Shown here: in pieces, positions 8,739 to 17,330 of the stretch | How the letters are laid out: each line of letters begins with the position of its first letter | How positions within the stretch are numbered: position 1 is the first letter of the stretch | DNA from: Palsa-504 sp963739615 | GTDB taxonomy: Bacteria; Actinomycetota; Actinomycetes; Streptosporangiales; Streptosporangiaceae | Assembly (NCBI GenBank): GCA_963739615.1 | Contig: CAVUBD010000017.1 | Coordinates: forward strand, 62,001-126,000 | Direction of reading: 5' to 3' | Length of the DNA stretch: 64,000 bases | Position numbers and translations under genes: made by a program | The notes under the pieces: model-generated | Told to the model about the DNA's origin: nothing | The model's input: the letters and a program-made list of their open reading frames with translations, nothing else | Databases searched by the model: none

Positions 8739-9383
8739 CTAGTCGCCCCTTTTAACCGCGGCGAGCAGGCCATCGCCGAGGGGCAGCAATACCGGGACCA
8801 GACGTTCGTCCGCTCGTACCTGGCTGGCCAGGTCGAGGGAGCTAGCGTCTTCATCCGCTGAGCTACCGTCATCCCCGGCGGGAGCCGAGGGATCGGCGGG
8901 ACCCGCCAGCAGGGCGTTATTGAAGGCCACGATGCCGCCGACCCGCAGCAGGCGCAGCGCGGCGGCCAGGTAGTCCGGGTAATCCCGCGCATCCGCGTCA
9001 CAGAACACCATGTCGTAAGCGCCGTCGGACAGCCGGGGCAGCACCTCGAGCGCCTGGCCAAGGATGAGGCGGCACTGGTTCGGCGCGAAACCCGCCGCAG
9101 CGAACGCCTTACGAGCCATCCGCTGGAACTCGGGTTCGGTGTCGACGCTGGTGAGCGTCGAGCCCGGGCGCATCCCGCGGAGCAGCCAGATGCCGGAGAT
9201 GCCGCAGCCGGTGCCGATCTCGACCGCGGTCCTGGCGCCGACCGCACAGGCCAGGAAACGAAGCGCGGCGCCGACTGCCGGGAGGACCGGCTCGGCACCG
9301 CCCAGGTCGGCCGCGTATCCCCGCGCGGCGAGCAACGGCTCGTCCTCGGGCACGTATTCGGCAGTGTACGCAAGTGGCCCCAC
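8739..9383 (-). CDS. SAM-dependent O-methyltransferase (family 3)
   Basis: This 214-aa protein resembles small cation-dependent O-methyltransferases such as mycobacterial Rv1220c. The SAM-binding loop is AVEIGTGCGISGIWLL (about residues 53-68). An acidic residue after the next strand (TSVDTEPEF) and the DMVFCDADARDYPDYL metal/substrate segment follow. It is divergent from sigE with only 140 bases between, the same arrangement as in mycobacteria. The substrate is unknown. Confidence 0.88.
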   Translation of the reverse strand: MGPLAYTAEYVPEDEPLLAARGYAADLGGAEPVLPAVGAALRFLACAVGARTAVEIGTGCGISGIWLLRGMRPGSTLTSVDTEPEFQRMARKAFAAAGFAPNQCRLILGQALEVLPRLSDGAYDMVFCDADARDYPDYLAAALRLLRVGGIVAFNNALLAGPADPSAPAGDDGSSADEDASSLDLASQVRADERLVPVLLPLGDGLLAAVKRGD

Positions 9384-9416
9384 CCGCAGCAGCCTAGCGC
9401 CAGATGTGCAGGTCCG

Positions 9417-9442
9417 GGAACTCTCTACCTATCCTGGCCGTT
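9417..9442 (+). promoter_or_regulatory. SigE-type ECF promoter upstream of sigE
   Basis: GGAAC (9417-9421) and CGTT (9439-9442) are 17 bases apart, matching the extracytoplasmic-function sigma consensus described for mycobacterial SigE. The site points toward sigE and starts about 80 bases before its ATG, which suggests autoregulation. Confidence 0.62.
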
Positions 9443-9523
9443 ACCTAGACGGCTGGAAGCGGGCCACCGGGCCCGTTGTAGCCGGGTAGGCACAACTAGC
9501 GCAACGGAAGAATCCAGGGCACG

Positions 9524-10234
9524 ATGGTGACAGTCGCGGCACTTTGTGACCCGGAGGGCGGAGTGTTGGAGGAGGCCAGCGGACGCCAATCCCAACCAGA
9601 TCAAGCCGAATGGGACCTTCCGACCTGGGAGGATATCGTCCGCGCCCATTCCACTCGGGTCTACCGGCTGGCCTACAGGCTGACCGGCAACCCGCATGAC
9701 GCGGAAGACCTGACCCAGGAGGTATTCGTCCGGGTGTTCAGGTCGCTGTCCAGCTACACGCCGGGCACGTTCGAGGGCTGGCTGCACCGCATCACCACGA
9801 ACCTGTTCCTCGACTCGGCGCGGCGCAAGCAGCGGATCCGCTTCGAGGGGCTGGCCGACGAGATGGCCCACCGGCTGCCGGGTTCCGAGCCCACCCCGGC
9901 CCAGGCCTTCGACGACTCGCACCTCGACGACGACGTCCAGGCCGCGCTGAAGGCACTGCCGCCTGAGTACCGCGCCGCGGTGGTGCTGTGCGACATCGAG
10001 GGCTTCTCCTACGAGGAAATCGCCGCTACCCTCGGCGTCAAGCTGGGCACGGTGCGCAGCCGGATTCACCGCGGGCGGGCTCAGCTGCGCTCCGCGCTCG
10101 AGCATCGCAGGCCGGTTCCTGTCGGCGTGGCTCCCCGGGAAGACCCGGAAGAAGCCCCGGCCGAGCCGGATGCGAGCCCCTGGCGCCAGGGCCTGGTCCC
10201 GCGGCGTCGGCTGAAGCGGGCTGGTGAGTCATGA
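9524..10234 (+). CDS. sigE: ECF RNA polymerase sigma factor SigE
   Basis: This 236-aa ECF sigma factor directs RNA polymerase to envelope-stress genes. Region 2 spans about residues 37-105 (TRVYRLAYRLTGN, AEDLTQEVFVRVFRSL, -10 recognition around EGWLHRITTNLFLD). Region 4 spans about 143-195 (LPPEYRAAVVLCDIEG, helix-turn-helix YEEIAATLGVKLGTVRSRIH). The ATG at 9524 gives a slightly extended N-terminus; a GTG at 9563 is an alternative. Its stop overlaps the anti-sigma start by four bases (ATGA), so the two are translationally coupled. The tail is Pro/Arg-rich. Confidence 0.93.
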   Translation: MVTVAALCDPEGGVLEEASGRQSQPDQAEWDLPTWEDIVRAHSTRVYRLAYRLTGNPHDAEDLTQEVFVRVFRSLSSYTPGTFEGWLHRITTNLFLDSARRKQRIRFEGLADEMAHRLPGSEPTPAQAFDDSHLDDDVQAALKALPPEYRAAVVLCDIEGFSYEEIAATLGVKLGTVRSRIHRGRAQLRSALEHRRPVPVGVAPREDPEEAPAEPDASPWRQGLVPRRRLKRAGES

Positions 10235-10803
10235 GCCATCTCGGCGACCGGCTGTCGGCCCTCATCGACGGTGAGCTGGACGGGGCCGAACGCGATCGTG
10301 CGTACGCTCATCTGGCCAGTTGCGAGCAGTGCCGGGCCGAAGCCGCGGAACTGCGGGCCCTGAAGCACAAGCTGCGCACGCTTATGACCGGGGCACCGTC
10401 CGAGGCCGCGATGACCAGCCGCCTGATCGCCATGACCGGTCCGGGCGGCCCGATGCCGCCGCGGCACAGGCCGCCGCGGGTGCTGGGGATCCTGGGGGGA
10501 GTTCCCGGCCGCAGGCCCGCGGCCGACCGGGCGCCGCCGCGGCCCGGAGAGCGCGGGCCGCGATCCGCGCGCCGCCGCCGCTACCTGGTGCTTGGCGCGG
10601 TCTCGCTGGTCGTCGGCCTGGGCACGGCCGCGTTCTCGGTCGGCGGCGGGGGTGGCGCGGCGCCGGGACCGAGGATAACCCCGCCGGTGGAGATGTACAG
10701 CGTGGAGCACGCCATCACTACCGGTGAGGTCCCGTTCGCTCCGCCGTCGGCGCAGCCCGTCGATCCGGCGTCCGCGTCTGACTCTGACGCGCCGTCACCG
10801 TGA
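10231..10803 (+). CDS. rseA: Zinc-binding anti-sigma factor (RseA-like)
   Basis: This 190-aa membrane anti-sigma factor probably holds SigE inactive at the membrane. The cytoplasmic N-terminus carries the ZAS signature with H27, C31 and C34 (AHLASCEQCR). A basic linker and one transmembrane helix at about 112-132 (YLVLGAVSLVVGLGTAAFSV) follow, then a short extracytoplasmic Gly/Pro-rich tail. The ATG overlaps the sigE stop. The order sigE-rseA matches mycobacteria, but no htrA-type protease follows here. Confidence 0.9.
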   Translation: MSHLGDRLSALIDGELDGAERDRAYAHLASCEQCRAEAAELRALKHKLRTLMTGAPSEAAMTSRLIAMTGPGGPMPPRHRPPRVLGILGGVPGRRPAADRAPPRPGERGPRSARRRRYLVLGAVSLVVGLGTAAFSVGGGGGAAPGPRITPPVEMYSVEHAITTGEVPFAPPSAQPVDPASASDSDAPSP

Positions 10804-10810
10804 GGCCCGC

Positions 10811-12045
10811 GTGTTCACGCTTAGCTCTCCCGTGAGCCCCTGTCACAACAGCCCCCGTCACAACAGCGGGCGCCGTGACAGCCGGCGCCGTGACGGCGGG
10901 CGCCGTGACAGCCGGTCGCACCTCCTGCTGGCGGCCGCGCTGGCGGTGGCCGTGCCCGGGTTCCTGGTCGCGGCGTGCAGCGGTCAGGGCAGCGGTCAGG
11001 CCAGCGGCCGAGCCAGCCGGACCCCGTCGCGGCGGCGGCCCGTTCCGCCGCGGTCGCGGGCAAGGCCCCCGTGGCGGCTCGCCGGCCAAGCAGCGCCCGG
11101 GCCGCGAGGCTGCTTAAGCAGGCGGCCCAGGCGGCGATTGTGACGTCTTACCAGGGCGAGGAGGTGGTGACCCGGTGGAGCAACGGCAACGGCAGCGTGC
11201 TCGTTTCCGACATCTGGCACGTCAGCGGTGGCCGGACGGTCACCAAGACCCTGGCCGCCGGAGCCGCGGTCAACAGCCGGCCTTACCTGTCCGCGGACAA
11301 CGACGGCCAGGCGCCGGAGGGCGTTCTCGGCGTCACGCTGTCTCTCGTCCAGTTGCTCCAGACGCATTACACCATGGTGTACGCGAGGGCCGGCTCGGCG
11401 GACGGCCGGGCCGCTCAGGTGATCGAGGCCTGGCGTGACAATGGCAGCCTGGCCGCGAGGTTCTGGCTGGACGACGCCACCAAGCTGCCCCTCGAGCGGG
11501 TGGTCTTCGACTCCGCCGCGCACGTGATCAGCCAGGACATGTTCCTCAACGTTCGTTTCGCCAGCTCGGCGGCTGACCCGTCCGACTCGTCCGATCCGTC
11601 CGGGCCGTGGACCGATCCGCTCTCGCACGTCCAGCTTCTCGCGCTGCATGCCTGGGGCTGGCTGGTCCCCGCCCAGCTTCCCGGTGGCCTCTCGCTGTTC
11701 ATCGGGGCGCAGACCATGACGAGCGCGGGCACCGTGCTCGATCTTGGCTACTCGGACGGCCTGTCGGTGGTCTCGGTGTTCGAGCAGCGCGGCGACCTGG
11801 CGGACCGGCTGAACGGCTGGCAGCAGGCCAAGGTGGACGGGCACGTGGTCTACGTCGCGGAACCGGACCAGCGGTCCCTCACCTGGTCCAGTCACGGCAT
11901 GGTGTACACCGTGATGGCGGACGCGCCGACCCAGACCGTTGACGCGGTGGTCGCAGCGCTGCCGCACGACGCGCCGCCTGGCTTCTGGAAGCGCATGTCC
12001 CGGGGGTTCGTCCGGCTGGCCTCCTGGGTCAATCCCTTCGGCTGA
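10811..12045 (+). pseudogene. MucB/RseB-like lipoprotein, frame-broken
   Basis: A GTG at 10811 opens a frame with an Arg/Ser-rich N-region, a hydrophobic stretch and a lipobox ending FLVAAC, as in an exported lipoprotein. The mature domain lies in another frame from about 11020 to the stop at 12045. It reads QAAIVTSYQGEEVV, HVSGGRTVTK and the two-part fold of MucB/RseB sigma-E regulators (outer domain ending WVNPFG). One base near 11015-11025 restores a continuous protein. Such proteins sense envelope damage or mislocalised lipoproteins and modulate release of the sigma factor. Position immediately after rseA supports that role. Confidence 0.72.
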
Positions 12046-12101
12046 CGGTTTACAGTGGACGTGCGGAACCGTATGTTCACCTGCCCGACGGAGAGCTGAG
12101 C

Positions 12102-12449
12102 GTGTTCGACCTGTCCATCCCCAAGCTGCTGGTCCTTGCGGTGATCGCGCTTGTCATCTTCGGCCCCAACGAGCTGCCGAAGATCGCCTCGCAGGCCGGG
12201 CGGGCCCTGCGCGACCTGCGCAGGATCGCCGAAGGCGCCAAGAACGACCTGCGCGAAGGGCTGGGGCCGGAGTTCGATGACTTCGACATCCAGGATCTGA
12301 ACCCCAAGCGGTTCCTGCAGAAGCATCTCCTGGATGACCTCAACGGAGACTCAGCCCAGGCCGCCGCGCAGCCGCCGCGTCAGGCCAGGGCGAACGGGAC
12401 GCTGCTCGCTCCGGGTGAGCGTCCGCCCTTCGACACCGACGCGACCTGA
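12102..12449 (+). CDS. tatB: Sec-independent protein translocase subunit TatB
   Basis: This 115-aa protein begins at a GTG (MFDLSIPKLLVLAVIALVIF). It has the single N-terminal transmembrane helix, the FGPNELPK hinge and the amphipathic helix (ASQAGRALRDLRRIAEGAK) typical of TatB. A variable hydrophilic tail follows. TatB works with TatC to recognise twin-arginine signal peptides. Location after the sigE/anti-sigma genes and before mrp is the usual actinobacterial arrangement. Confidence 0.92.
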   Translation: MFDLSIPKLLVLAVIALVIFGPNELPKIASQAGRALRDLRRIAEGAKNDLREGLGPEFDDFDIQDLNPKRFLQKHLLDDLNGDSAQAAAQPPRQARANGTLLAPGERPPFDTDAT

Positions 12450-12464
12450 CGTTACCCCCTGCGT

Positions 12465-13610
12465 CTAGCGGGGCGTGATGCCGAGGTTCCGCCCCGCCAG
12501 CCCGCGGCTGCGGGCGCCGAGGTCGTCCGCGATCTTGCGCAGCGCCATCCCGGCGGGGGAGTCGGGGTCGCTGAGGACCAGCGGCACCCCCGAGTCGCCG
12601 CCTTCGCGCAGCCGGACGTCGATCGGCACCTGCCCGAGCAGCGGTACCTGCGTGCCGCTGAGCTGGCTGAGCGCGACCGCCACGGTGGCGCCGCCGCCCG
12701 CGCCGAACAGGTCCGTGTGCTCGCCGCAGTGCGGGCAGACCAGGTAGGACATGTTCTCGATCACCCCGGCTATCCGCTGCTGCGTCTGCGTGGCGATCGA
12801 GCCCGCCCGTTCGGCCACTTCGGCCGCGGCCAGCTGGGGGGTCGTCACGATGAGCAGTTCGGCGCCCGGGAGCATCTGGGCCACCGAGATGGCGACGTCG
12901 CCCGTGCCCGGCGGCAAGTCGAGCAGCAGCACGTCCAGGTCGCCCCAGAAGACGTCGGCGAGAAACTGCTGCAGGGCCCGGTGCAGCATCGGCCCGCGCC
13001 AGACCACCGGCGTGTTGCCCTTGGTGAACATGCCGATCGAGATGACCTTCACGCCGTGCGACGACGGCGGCATGATCATGTTCTCTACCGGCGTAGGTCG
13101 GCCGGTGACGCCCAGCATCCGCGGCACGGAGTGCCCGTAAATGTCCGCGTCCACGACGCCGACCTTCTGGCCGGAGAAGGCCAGCGCGGCGGCCAGGTTC
13201 ACCGTGACCGAGGACTTGCCCACGCCGCCCTTGCCGCTGGCCACCGCGTACACCCGGGTCAGCGAGGTCGGCTGGTTGAACGGGATCTCGGGCTCGGCCC
13301 GTCCGCCGCGCAGCTGGGTCTGCAGGGCGCGCCGCTGCTCGTCGCTCATCACGTCCAGGTCGACGCGGACCGAGGTCACCCCGCCGATCCTGCCGACGGC
13401 CGCGGTCACCTCCCGGGTGATCGTGTCGCGCAGCGGGCAGCCCAACACGGTCAGCCATACCTCGACCAGCACCGCCCCGTCGGGCGCGACGTGGATGTTC
13501 TTGACCATGCCGAGCTCGGTGATGGGCCGGTGGATCTCGGGATCGTTCACCCCGTCAAGCGCCTTGGTAACCTGCTGGGGGCTGGGCGGGGCCACGGTCG
13601 GGGAGGTCAT
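12465..13610 (-). CDS. mrp: Mrp/ApbC iron-sulfur cluster carrier ATPase
   Basis: This 381-aa protein has an N-terminal MIP18/DUF59-like domain (about residues 12-95, with NDPEIHRPITELGMV and the cysteine in LTVLGCPLRD). A ParA-type P-loop ATPase domain follows. The deviant Walker A SGKGGVGKSS is at residues 125-134. A CPHC pair near residue 287 is the expected Fe-S carrier site. The protein likely delivers Fe-S clusters to apo-enzymes. It converges on tatB with 15 bases between stop codons. Confidence 0.95.
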   Translation of the reverse strand: MTSPTVAPPSPQQVTKALDGVNDPEIHRPITELGMVKNIHVAPDGAVLVEVWLTVLGCPLRDTITREVTAAVGRIGGVTSVRVDLDVMSDEQRRALQTQLRGGRAEPEIPFNQPTSLTRVYAVASGKGGVGKSSVTVNLAAALAFSGQKVGVVDADIYGHSVPRMLGVTGRPTPVENMIMPPSSHGVKVISIGMFTKGNTPVVWRGPMLHRALQQFLADVFWGDLDVLLLDLPPGTGDVAISVAQMLPGAELLIVTTPQLAAAEVAERAGSIATQTQQRIAGVIENMSYLVCPHCGEHTDLFGAGGGATVAVALSQLSGTQVPLLGQVPIDVRLREGGDSGVPLVLSDPDSPAGMALRKIADDLGARSRGLAGRNLGITPR

Positions 13611-13862
13611 GCCTTCATGCTACGAACCTGCGCTCCTACAAGCTAATTTGACCTAACGAGGCCCGGTGCTTGCCATCGGACCACGATGCCCGCAGACGGG
13701 GGCGGGCCGGGCCCGCCAGGCCGGCCCGGCCGCCGCGCGGCCTTTCGCCTTAATGGCTCGCCAAGAAGACGCGGCAGAGCCCGGCAAAGGCCATGAGATG
13801 GGCCAGAAGGAAGCGACTGGCACGTTTTGGTCAGAAACGGAAAAATAGGATTGTAATTGCCG

Positions 13863-14267
13863 CTATAGCCCCAGAACCCCCCAGGCGGTAAGAGCTTCGG
13901 CCAGGCCTTCGGTGATTTCGAGGGCGGCCAGGTCCGTGGTCTTTACCCAGCGCGCGTCGGCGGCGTCGTCGCCCGGCCGGAGCGTCCCGCCGACGACGGT
14001 GACCGCGTAGTCCCTGATGTCGATGACGTCGCCCCGGAGCCAGGGACGCTGCACGGTGCCGAGCAGTCGCCCGACCTCGACGGTGAGGCCCGTTTCCTCC
14101 AGCATCTCCCTGACCAGCGCCTCGGCGTCCGTCTCGCCCGGCTCGATCCTCCCGCCTGGCAGCGACCAGAGCCCCGCGCCAGGCTCGTGCCCGCGCTTGA
14201 TCAGCAGCAGCCGGCCCTGCTCGTCCTTGATGACGGCGCCGACGCAAGGGATCACTGAACCCGGCAT
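13863..14267 (-). CDS. Nudix hydrolase
   Basis: This protein of about 134 aa carries the Nudix box, here GGRIEPGETDAEALVREMLE followed by ETGL, which binds Mg2+ and cleaves nucleoside diphosphate derivatives. The ATG at 14267 (MPGSVIPCVGAV) starts directly before the first beta strand; an ATG eight codons upstream is also open. The substrate cannot be predicted. The 13611-13862 interval separating it from mrp shows no convincing gene. Confidence 0.87.
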   Translation of the reverse strand: MPGSVIPCVGAVIKDEQGRLLLIKRGHEPGAGLWSLPGGRIEPGETDAEALVREMLEETGLTVEVGRLLGTVQRPWLRGDVIDIRDYAVTVVGGTLRPGDDAADARWVKTTDLAALEITEGLAEALTAWGVLGL

Positions 14268-14324
14268 GCCGTTAAGTATCCGAAATGCCACCTGGTGGCG
14301 GCAAGTGGTGGTACGGTGCGTCGC

Positions 14325-14394
14325 GTATCAATAGATACCGCCGTAACTGGTGTCAGGATGATATTAAAGTTTCGATTTGGTCACGACGGATAAT
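14325..14394 (+). promoter_or_regulatory. Promoter module of secreted-protein gene 1
   Basis: A palindrome GTATC-AATA-GATAC (14325-14338) is followed by AAAGTTTCGATTTGGTCACG and a -10-like GATAAT (14389-14394). The same layout precedes copies 2 and 3. The palindrome is a candidate operator. The role is inferred from conservation only. Confidence 0.5.
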
Positions 14395-14625
14395 TCACCT
14401 TAAATCCGGGTCAACCAAACTCTGGAGCTCCACGTCTTCCTGTACGGCAGTATTCGGTCGACAGTGCCTGTTTGACGGTAATACCCCTTTAGCTTCCGGG
14501 TTCGCCCGGGTCTTCTCCTTCTCTATCGCATGACCGGTCAGGATGGCCGTTCCCGTCCTGATCAGGCCGCCGCGTCGCGGGCGGGCCGGAGGGTCTCCGG
14601 TCGGCGCGTCGCGGGGGTGGCTCCG

Positions 14626-14650
14626 ACAGCCGTGCGCAGGGTACGGCTGT
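14626..14650 (+). promoter_or_regulatory. Conserved leader hairpin, gene 1
   Basis: ACAGCCGT and ACGGCTGT form a perfect 8-bp stem around the loop GCGCAGGGT, 21 bases before the ATG. The CGAAGGGA ribosome-binding region lies between. The same hairpin stands before all four genes. Confidence 0.6.
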
Positions 14651-14671
14651 GGTTCCACGAAGGGAACATTC

Positions 14672-15448
14672 ATGTCCATCAAGAGCAAGGTCCTCGCCGC
14701 TGCGGCGACGCTGACCCTGGTCGGCGGTGTCGGCGCCGCGGGCGCGATCTCCGCCAGCGCCGCGACCCCGTCGTGCGGCTTCGGCTGCGTCGACATCTTC
14801 AACCATGACTTCGGGACGCACGCGACCCCGAACTTCGTGCTTGACACGCTGCGTCAGGGTGAGAAGGTCGGCCAGCCGCAGATCCTGTTCCGTGTCGCCA
14901 ACAGCGACCCGGCCGAGGACTACACCTTCTCCTACCAGGGCCTGGTGTCGGACTTCTACGCCGCCAAGCTGGTGTCGGCGGCCGTGGATCTGCACTACGG
15001 CGGCGGCGCGACCCTGATTCCCGCGCATCCCGGCCCGACCCCCACCTCCAGCCCGGTGGCTGCGGTGCCGTTCCCGGATGACGCCGCGTTCGAGATCCAG
15101 TACTCGCCGTACGGCGTGGACAGCGGCCTGTGCATGGGCGTCGCCGCGACCGCGGTGGCGGGCGAGAAGGTCACGCTGCAGCCGTGTGGCGTGACCTCCA
15201 AGACGGTGTGGATCGTGGACGCGCAGGACACGGTCCGTCACGGTTACGTCCCGCTGATCAACGGCTCGGACACCAACTTCTCCCAGCCGTACGTGCTCAC
15301 CTACCCGTCGGCCAGCTACCCGACCGACAAGCCGCGGGCGGCGCTGTACGTCAGCAACCTGACCGGGTTCCAGGGCGCCAACGGGTTCCCGACCGGCACC
15401 ATCAACAGCAACCAGCTGTTCGGCGCCGACTTCGGCGTCCTCCACTAG
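14672..15448 (+). CDS. Secreted cysteine-containing protein, tandem family copy 1
   Basis: The 258-aa product has a clear Sec signal peptide (MSIKSKVLAAAATLTLVGG, cleavage after SASA). I do not recognise the family. The mature protein has four cysteines: a CGFGC pair at the N-terminus and another two in GLCMGV...LQPCGV. That second stretch, ending KTVWIVD, resembles one unit of a ricin-type beta-trefoil. This copy alone carries a Pro/Thr/Ser-rich insertion of about 18 residues (ATLIPAHPGPTPTSSPVAAV) between LHYGGG and DDAAFEIQ. The start ATG follows CGAAGGGA by eight bases. It is likely secreted and disulfide-stabilised; carbohydrate or surface binding is only a guess. Confidence 0.88.
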   Translation: MSIKSKVLAAAATLTLVGGVGAAGAISASAATPSCGFGCVDIFNHDFGTHATPNFVLDTLRQGEKVGQPQILFRVANSDPAEDYTFSYQGLVSDFYAAKLVSAAVDLHYGGGATLIPAHPGPTPTSSPVAAVPFPDDAAFEIQYSPYGVDSGLCMGVAATAVAGEKVTLQPCGVTSKTVWIVDAQDTVRHGYVPLINGSDTNFSQPYVLTYPSASYPTDKPRAALYVSNLTGFQGANGFPTGTINSNQLFGADFGVLH

Positions 15449-15491
15449 GGAGCACGCTCAGCCCAGCCGATTGACGCTCAGCCGATTGGCA

Positions 15492-15528
15492 CCGTGGCGC
15501 CGGCCTCCATCGGAGGCCGGCGCCACGG
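15492..15528 (+). terminator. Terminator hairpin after gene 1
   Basis: A perfect 17-bp GC stem with an ATC loop lies 43 bases after the stop. It has no T-tract, as is common in actinobacteria. Related hairpins follow the other three genes. Confidence 0.75.
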
Positions 15529-15614
15529 CCGTGTCCAGGCGCTGGCCACCTCTGACGCATCCGTTTTGTACGAAATGCCGCCCGGCGACGGCCGACGGTG
15601 GTACTGTCCCACAC

Positions 15615-15684
15615 GTATCGATTGGTACAGCAGCAACAAGGGTCAATGTGCCGTTAAAGTTTCAACTGGTTCACGCTGGATAAT
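15615..15684 (+). promoter_or_regulatory. Promoter module of secreted-protein gene 2
   Basis: The imperfect palindrome GTATC-GATT-GGTAC (15615-15628), AAAGTTTCAACTGGTTCACG and GATAAT (15679-15684) match the module before gene 1 in order and spacing. The flanking sequence differs. Confidence 0.48.
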
Positions 15685-16001
15685 TCACCTCAATCCCGTG
15701 TAAACCAAGCACGGTAGCCCCGCGTCTCCTTGGCAGGGAAGACGAAGACTCCGTGAAGTGCGGTGAGCGTCGTTTGGCTTCAGCGTGTGGCCAGCGCCGA
15801 GCCTGGCAGGACGGCGTTTTCCCGTTAGCTGTACGTGCAGTGCCTGTTTGACGGTAATACCCCTTTAGCTTCCGGGTTCGCCCGGGTCTTCTCCTTCTCT
15901 ATCGCATGACCGGTCAGGATGGCCGTTCCCGTCCTGATCAGGCCGCCGCGTCGCGGGCGGGCCGGAGGGTCTCCGGTCGGCGCGTCGCGGGGGTGGCTCC
16001 G

Positions 16002-16026
16002 ACAGCCGTGCGCAGGGTACGGCTGT
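16002..16026 (+). promoter_or_regulatory. Conserved leader hairpin, gene 2
   Basis: The 8-bp stem and GCGCAGGGT loop are identical to those of gene 1 and stand at the same distance from the ATG. Confidence 0.58.
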
Positions 16027-16047
16027 GGTTCCACGAAGGGAACATTC

Positions 16048-16769
16048 ATGTCCATCAAGAGCAAGGTCCTCGCCGCTGCGGCGACGCTGACCCTGGTCGG
16101 CGGTGTCGGCGCCGCGGGCGCGATCTCCGCCAGCGCCGCGACCCGTCGTGCGGCTTCGGCTGCGTCGACATCTTCAACCATGACTTCGGGACGCACGCGA
16201 CCCCGAACTTCGTGCTTGACACGCTGCGTCAGGGTGAGAAGGTCGGCCAGCCGCAGATCCTGTTCCGTGTCGCCAACAGCGACCCGGCCGAGGACTACAC
16301 CTTCTCCTACCAGGGCACGGTGGCCGACTTCTACGCCGCCGCGCTCGTGTCCGCCGCGGTCGACCTGCACTACGGCGGCGGGGCCAAGGGCTTCCCGAAC
16401 GACGCCGCGTTCGAGATCCAGTACTCGCCGTACGGCGTGGACAGCGGCCTGTGCATGGGCGTCGCCTCGACCGCGGTGGCGGGCGAGAAGGTCACGCTTC
16501 AGCCGTGTGGCGTGACCTCCAAGACGGTGTGGATCGTGGACGCGCAGGACACCGTCCGTCACGGTTACGTCCCGCTGATCAACGGCTCGGACACCAACTT
16601 CTCCCAGCCGTACGTGCTCACCTACCCGTCGGCCAGCTACCCGACCGACAAGCCGCGGGCGGCGCTGTACGTCAGCAACCTGACCGGGTTCCAGGGCGCC
16701 AACGGGTTCCCGACCGGCACCATCAACAGCAACCAGCTGTTCGGCGCCGACTTCGGCGTCCTCCACTAG
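16048..16769 (+). pseudogene. Secreted-protein tandem copy 2, frame-broken
   Basis: This copy has the same signal peptide and mature sequence as copies 1 and 3, but a C run is one base shorter at about 16140-16145 (ACCCGTCG instead of ACCCCGTCG). The break falls at the signal cleavage region, before the first cysteine pair. The rest of the frame is intact and closely matches copy 3, including AKGFPNDAAFE without the proline-rich insertion. The clean remainder suggests either a very recent mutation, slippage-dependent expression or an assembly error in a homopolymer. Small substitutions (AAALVSAAVDL, VASTAVAG) distinguish it from copy 3. Confidence 0.8.
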
Positions 16770-16797
16770 GGAGCACGCTCAGCCCAGCCGATTGGCA

Positions 16798-16834
16798 CAG
16801 TGGCGCCGGTCCCCATCGGGGGCCGGCGCCACTG
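16798..16834 (+). terminator. Terminator hairpin after gene 2
   Basis: The stem CAGTGGCGCCGGTCCCC pairs with GGGGGCCGGCGCCACTG around ATC. It is a variant of the hairpin after gene 1. An AATC tetranucleotide run (four units) lies shortly downstream at about 16871-16887. Confidence 0.75.
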
Positions 16835-16975
16835 TCATTCCCGGGCTCCTCGGGCCAGCCGCGAAATCACAATCAATCAATCAATCACGGGAAGTTGACG
16901 ACTGAATGGGTGTGCGGCGCATCCTTTGTCCGGAATAGCACCAGGTGATGGCGAGTGGGCGCTATGGTGTCCCAC

Positions 16976-17045
16976 GTATCTATAAATACCGCCGTAACTA
17001 GGGTCAGGGTGCTATCAAAGTTTCGATTTGGTCACGCCGGATAAC
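16976..17045 (+). promoter_or_regulatory. Promoter module of secreted-protein gene 3
   Basis: GTATC-TATA-AATAC (16976-16989), CAAAGTTTCGATTTGGTCACG and GATAAC (17040-17045) repeat the module seen before genes 1 and 2. Confidence 0.48.
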
Positions 17046-17330
17046 TCGCATTAAATCCGCGTCAACCACCCGGCCGGGCTTCGCGTCCTCCTAACGGATA
17101 AGCGAATACGTCCGACGGCGGTCGGGCGGAACGTCCGGCGGGAAGCGTTTTTCCGTTGGCGGTGCGCGCAGTATCTCTTGGCCTGCAGTTCCCATAGCTT
17201 CCGGGGTCGCCCGGGTCTTCTCCTTCTCTATCGCATGACCGGTCAGGATGGCCGTTCCCGTCCTGATCAGGCCGCCGCGTCGCGGGCGGGCCGGAGGGTC
17301 TCCGGTCGGCGCGTCGCGGGGGTGGCTCCG

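Noticed and set aside
13666..13848. Short plus-strand frame between mrp and the Nudix gene
   Set aside because: No ribosome-binding site, composition typical of non-coding high-GC DNA, and no recognisable product.
16858..16890. AATC tetranucleotide run as a phase-variation tract
   Set aside because: Only four units, located between a terminator and the next promoter with no coding consequence visible.
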